NCBI RefSeq assembly: GCF_030812475.1
Contig: NZ_JAUSSR010000008.1
Location: 62,001 to 126,000, forward strand
DNA length: 64,000 nucleotides
Direction of reading: 5' to 3'
Origin: Pseudomonas lini
Lineage (GTDB): Bacteria > Pseudomonadota > Gammaproteobacteria > Pseudomonadales > Pseudomonadaceae
Made by a program: the position numbers and the translations under genes. Of the stretch, positions 61,935-64,000 are shown piece by piece. Under the pieces are notes generated by a model, which was not told the origin of the DNA, ran no database searches, and saw only the letters and a list, made by a program, of their open reading frames with translations. How positions within the stretch are numbered: the stretch's first letter is position 1; each line of letters starts with the position of its first letter.

Positions 61935-63341
61935 TCAGCAGCTGTAGTACAGCTCGTATTCCAGTGGGTGTACGAAGGTACGTACTTTGATTTCTTCTTC
62001 GCTTTTCAGGGCGATGTAAGTGTCGATGAAGTCGTCGCTGAAAACGCCGCCTTTGGTCAGGAACGCACGACCTTTGTCCAGCTCTTCCAGGGCTTCTTTC
62101 AGACTGCCGCAAACTTGTGGGATCTCTTTCGCCTCTTCAGGCGGCAGGTCGTACAGGTTTTTGTCAGCTGCGTCGCCAGGGTGGATCTTGTTCTGGATGC
62201 CGTCCAGGCCAGCCATCATCAGGGCCGCGAAAGCCAGGTAAGGGTTGGCGGCCGGGTCCGGGAAGCGCGCTTCGATACGGCGACCCTTCGGGCTGTTCAC
62301 GTAAGGAATGCGGATCGAAGCGGAGCGGTTGCGTGCCGAGTAGGCCAGCATGACCGGTGCTTCGAAACCTGGGACCAGACGCTTGTAGGAGTTGGTCGAC
62401 GGGTTGGTGAAGCCGTTCAGGGCTTTACCGTGCTTGATGATACCGCCGATGAAGTACAGGGCGGTGTCGGACAGGCCGGCATAACCTTCGCCGGCGAAGG
62501 TGTTCTTGCCGTCTTTGGAAATCGAAACGTGAACGTGCATGCCCGAGCCGTTATCGCCGTACAGCGGCTTAGGCATGAAGGTCGCAGTGCGGCCATAGGC
62601 ATCCGCAACGTTGTGCACGCAGTATTTCAGGGTCTGAACTTCGTCAGCCTTGGCGACCAGGGTGTTGAACTTCACACCGATTTCGTTCTGGCCGGCAGTC
62701 GCCACTTCGTGGTGGTGAACTTCGACGGTCTGGCCCATTTCTTCCAGTGCGTTGCACATGGAGGTACGGATTTCATGGTCGAAGTCGAACGGCGGGACAG
62801 GGAAATAGCCGCCTTTCACGCCTGGACGGTGGCCTTTGTTGCCGCCTTCCACGTCCTGGTCGGTCATCCACGAGCCTTGCTCGGAGAAAATTTTGAACAT
62901 GGAGCCGGAGATGTCGGATTTGAACTTCACCGAGTCGAAAATGAAAAACTCAGGCTCCGGACCGAAGAAAGCGGTGTCGCCGATACCGGTGGACTTGAGG
63001 TATTCCTCGGCACGGTGGGCGATGGCGCGTGGGTCGCGGTCATAGCCTTGCATGGTCGAAGGTTCGATGATGTCGCAGACCAGGATCAGGGTCGGCTCTT
63101 CGGTGAACGGATCGAGCACGGCAGTGCTGTCGTCTGGCAGCAGGATCATGTCGGAGGCTTCGATGCCTTTCCAGCCGGCGATGGAGGATCCGTCGAACAT
63201 CTTGCCGACTTCGAAAAAGTCGTCTTCCAGTCCGTCGCGAGCCGGCATGGTCACGTGATGCTGAGTGCCTTTGGTATCCGTGAAGCGCAGATCAATCCAC
63301 TTGACGTCATGATCTTTGATGAGTTGAACCGACTTCGACAT
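61935..63341 (-). CDS. glnA: Type I glutamine synthetase
   Basis: 468 aa, the usual length. MSKSVQLIKDHDVKWIDLRFTD start, ATP site MHVHVSISKDGKN region, and the adenylylation Tyr near residue 397 in the C-terminal third. Start 63341 follows GGAGG by 5 bp. It makes glutamine from glutamate and ammonia; regulation by NtrC is expected (see the sigma-54 site upstream). Confidence 0.97.
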   Translation of the reverse strand: MSKSVQLIKDHDVKWIDLRFTDTKGTQHHVTMPARDGLEDDFFEVGKMFDGSSIAGWKGIEASDMILLPDDSTAVLDPFTEEPTLILVCDIIEPSTMQGYDRDPRAIAHRAEEYLKSTGIGDTAFFGPEPEFFIFDSVKFKSDISGSMFKIFSEQGSWMTDQDVEGGNKGHRPGVKGGYFPVPPFDFDHEIRTSMCNALEEMGQTVEVHHHEVATAGQNEIGVKFNTLVAKADEVQTLKYCVHNVADAYGRTATFMPKPLYGDNGSGMHVHVSISKDGKNTFAGEGYAGLSDTALYFIGGIIKHGKALNGFTNPSTNSYKRLVPGFEAPVMLAYSARNRSASIRIPYVNSPKGRRIEARFPDPAANPYLAFAALMMAGLDGIQNKIHPGDAADKNLYDLPPEEAKEIPQVCGSLKEALEELDKGRAFLTKGGVFSDDFIDTYIALKSEEEIKVRTFVHPLEYELYYSC

Positions 63342-63441
63342 AGTGTCCTCCGGGTGGATTCGGGCTTTGGTAGTGGATGGCCCTTGAAATGTGGGTGATG
63401 CCGGCGCGAATACTCTGCCAAGGCAACCTGCCTCACAAGGG

Positions 63442-63457
63442 AGCAAATTGCATGCCA
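63442..63457 (-). promoter_or_regulatory. Sigma-54 promoter of glnA
   Basis: Minus-strand TGGCATGCAATTTGCT matches TGGCAY-N5-TTGCW with GG and GC spaced by 10 bases. It lies 100 bp upstream of the glnA start. A TGCACC half-site at about 63497-63510 could be part of an NtrC-binding site. The 332-bp gap between glnA and thiI holds no gene. Confidence 0.8.
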
Positions 63458-63673
63458 GTGCCCCATCATGGTTTTTTTGCCCCAAAATCACGCTTATAAG
63501 GGTGCAATCCATCATAAAGAACAAAACAGCGCCCTGTTTTGTGGCGCACAATTCAACAAACGACCTGTTTTGGTGCGCGACAAACCTTCTGTACATTAAC
63601 TGGTTAAACCTTGAGCAATTTCCGCTATAATCCGCGCCCCCCTTTTTCGGCTGGCCCAGCGCGCGCTGTTTTC

Positions 63674-64000
63674 ATGAAACTAATCGTAAAAGTCTTTCCC
63701 GAGATCACCATCAAGAGCCGCCCGGTACGGATGCGTTTCATCCGCCAATTGGCCAAAAACATCCGCACCGTGCTCCGCGACCTGGACCCGGCCGTGGTGG
63801 TGAACGGTGTGTGGGACAATCTCGAGCTTGAAACCCGCGTAGCCGAGCCCAAAGTACTGAAGGAGATGACCGAGCGTCTGAGCTGCATGCCGGGTATCGC
63901 GCATTTCCTGCAGGTCGACGAGTACCCTTTGGGCGACTTCGACGACATCGTTGCCAAGTGCAAACAGCACTTCGGTGATGCATTGGCAGGGAAGATTTTT
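63674..64000 (+). CDS. thiI: tRNA uracil 4-sulfurtransferase, N-terminal part (cut by window end)
   Basis: 109 codons visible. Starts MKLIVKVFPEITIKSRPVRM, then the ferredoxin-like and THUMP region (VWDNLELETRVAEPKV). ThiI transfers sulfur to tRNA U8 and to ThiS. Divergent from glnA, the usual Pseudomonas arrangement. The catalytic PP-loop lies past the window. Confidence 0.93.
   Translation, partial: MKLIVKVFPEITIKSRPVRMRFIRQLAKNIRTVLRDLDPAVVVNGVWDNLELETRVAEPKVLKEMTERLSCMPGIAHFLQVDEYPLGDFDDIVAKCKQHFGDALAGKIF

Noticed and set aside
61968..63398. 476-codon open frame on the plus strand
   Set aside because: Antisense of glnA.

Overview
The window comes from a Pseudomonas of the fluorescens group. 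I infer this from the core blocks (hisB-hisH-DUF2164-hisA-hisF; mutY-yggX; envC-gpmI-grxC-secB-trmL; ntrBC; glnA followed by thiI), from the characteristic 'GTGGGAGCGGGCTTGCTCGC' REP hairpin pairs, and from Pseudomonas-restricted families such as DUF3077. No database search was possible, so all family names rest on motifs and on recognition.

Layout. 1-5.1 kb holds accessory or flanking genes: an autoinhibited Fic AMPylase, decayed antitoxin-like and DUF3077 genes, and a tautomerase-DsbA-SDR cluster. Two copies of a 63-bp double-palindrome element sit beside the Fic gene and inside the truncated antitoxin. 5.17-26.74 kb is a composite genomic island in the 3' end of a tRNA-Thr(UGU) gene. A 20-bp direct repeat bounds it (5168-5187 and 26718-26737), and a degenerate third copy at about 12155-12178 splits it into two tandem elements, each with its own P4-type integrase next to its right end. 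The left element carries a sulfur or sulfide detoxification set (TSUP exporter, ArsR-rhodanese regulator, rhodanese), a methyltransferase and a two-gene tyrosine-recombinase module (A). The right element carries an AT-richer operon hsdM-hsdS-(PtuA-like ATPase)-(PtuB-like HNH nuclease) with no hsdR, a larger copy of the recombinase module (B, with a YfjI/DUF3987 protein), and a cluster of small unknown genes around a trypsin-like protease.

26.8-64 kb is mostly core chromosome. It has a deaminase-fold protein, a basic amino-acid ABC transporter operon, a gabP broken by one base, two small tandem paralogues, an alpha/beta hydrolase, a truncated YhcG-like gene, tRNA-Phe, yggX-mutY-asmA, the his operon, a secreted protease next to a Vps62-like protein, yibQ-ctpA-envC, gpmI, rhodanese-grxC-secB, trmL, an 81-bp tandem repeat, ntrBC, two DUF4124 proteins, glnA with a sigma-54 promoter, and the start of thiI.

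Most notable are the HsdMS-ATPase-HNH operon, which looks like a defence system pairing a Type I modification module with a Septu-like effector, and the two related recombinase modules with a conserved hairpin-rich leader. Three genes (DUF3077, XRE antitoxin, gabP) each lack exactly one base, so real decay and sequencing error both need to be considered.
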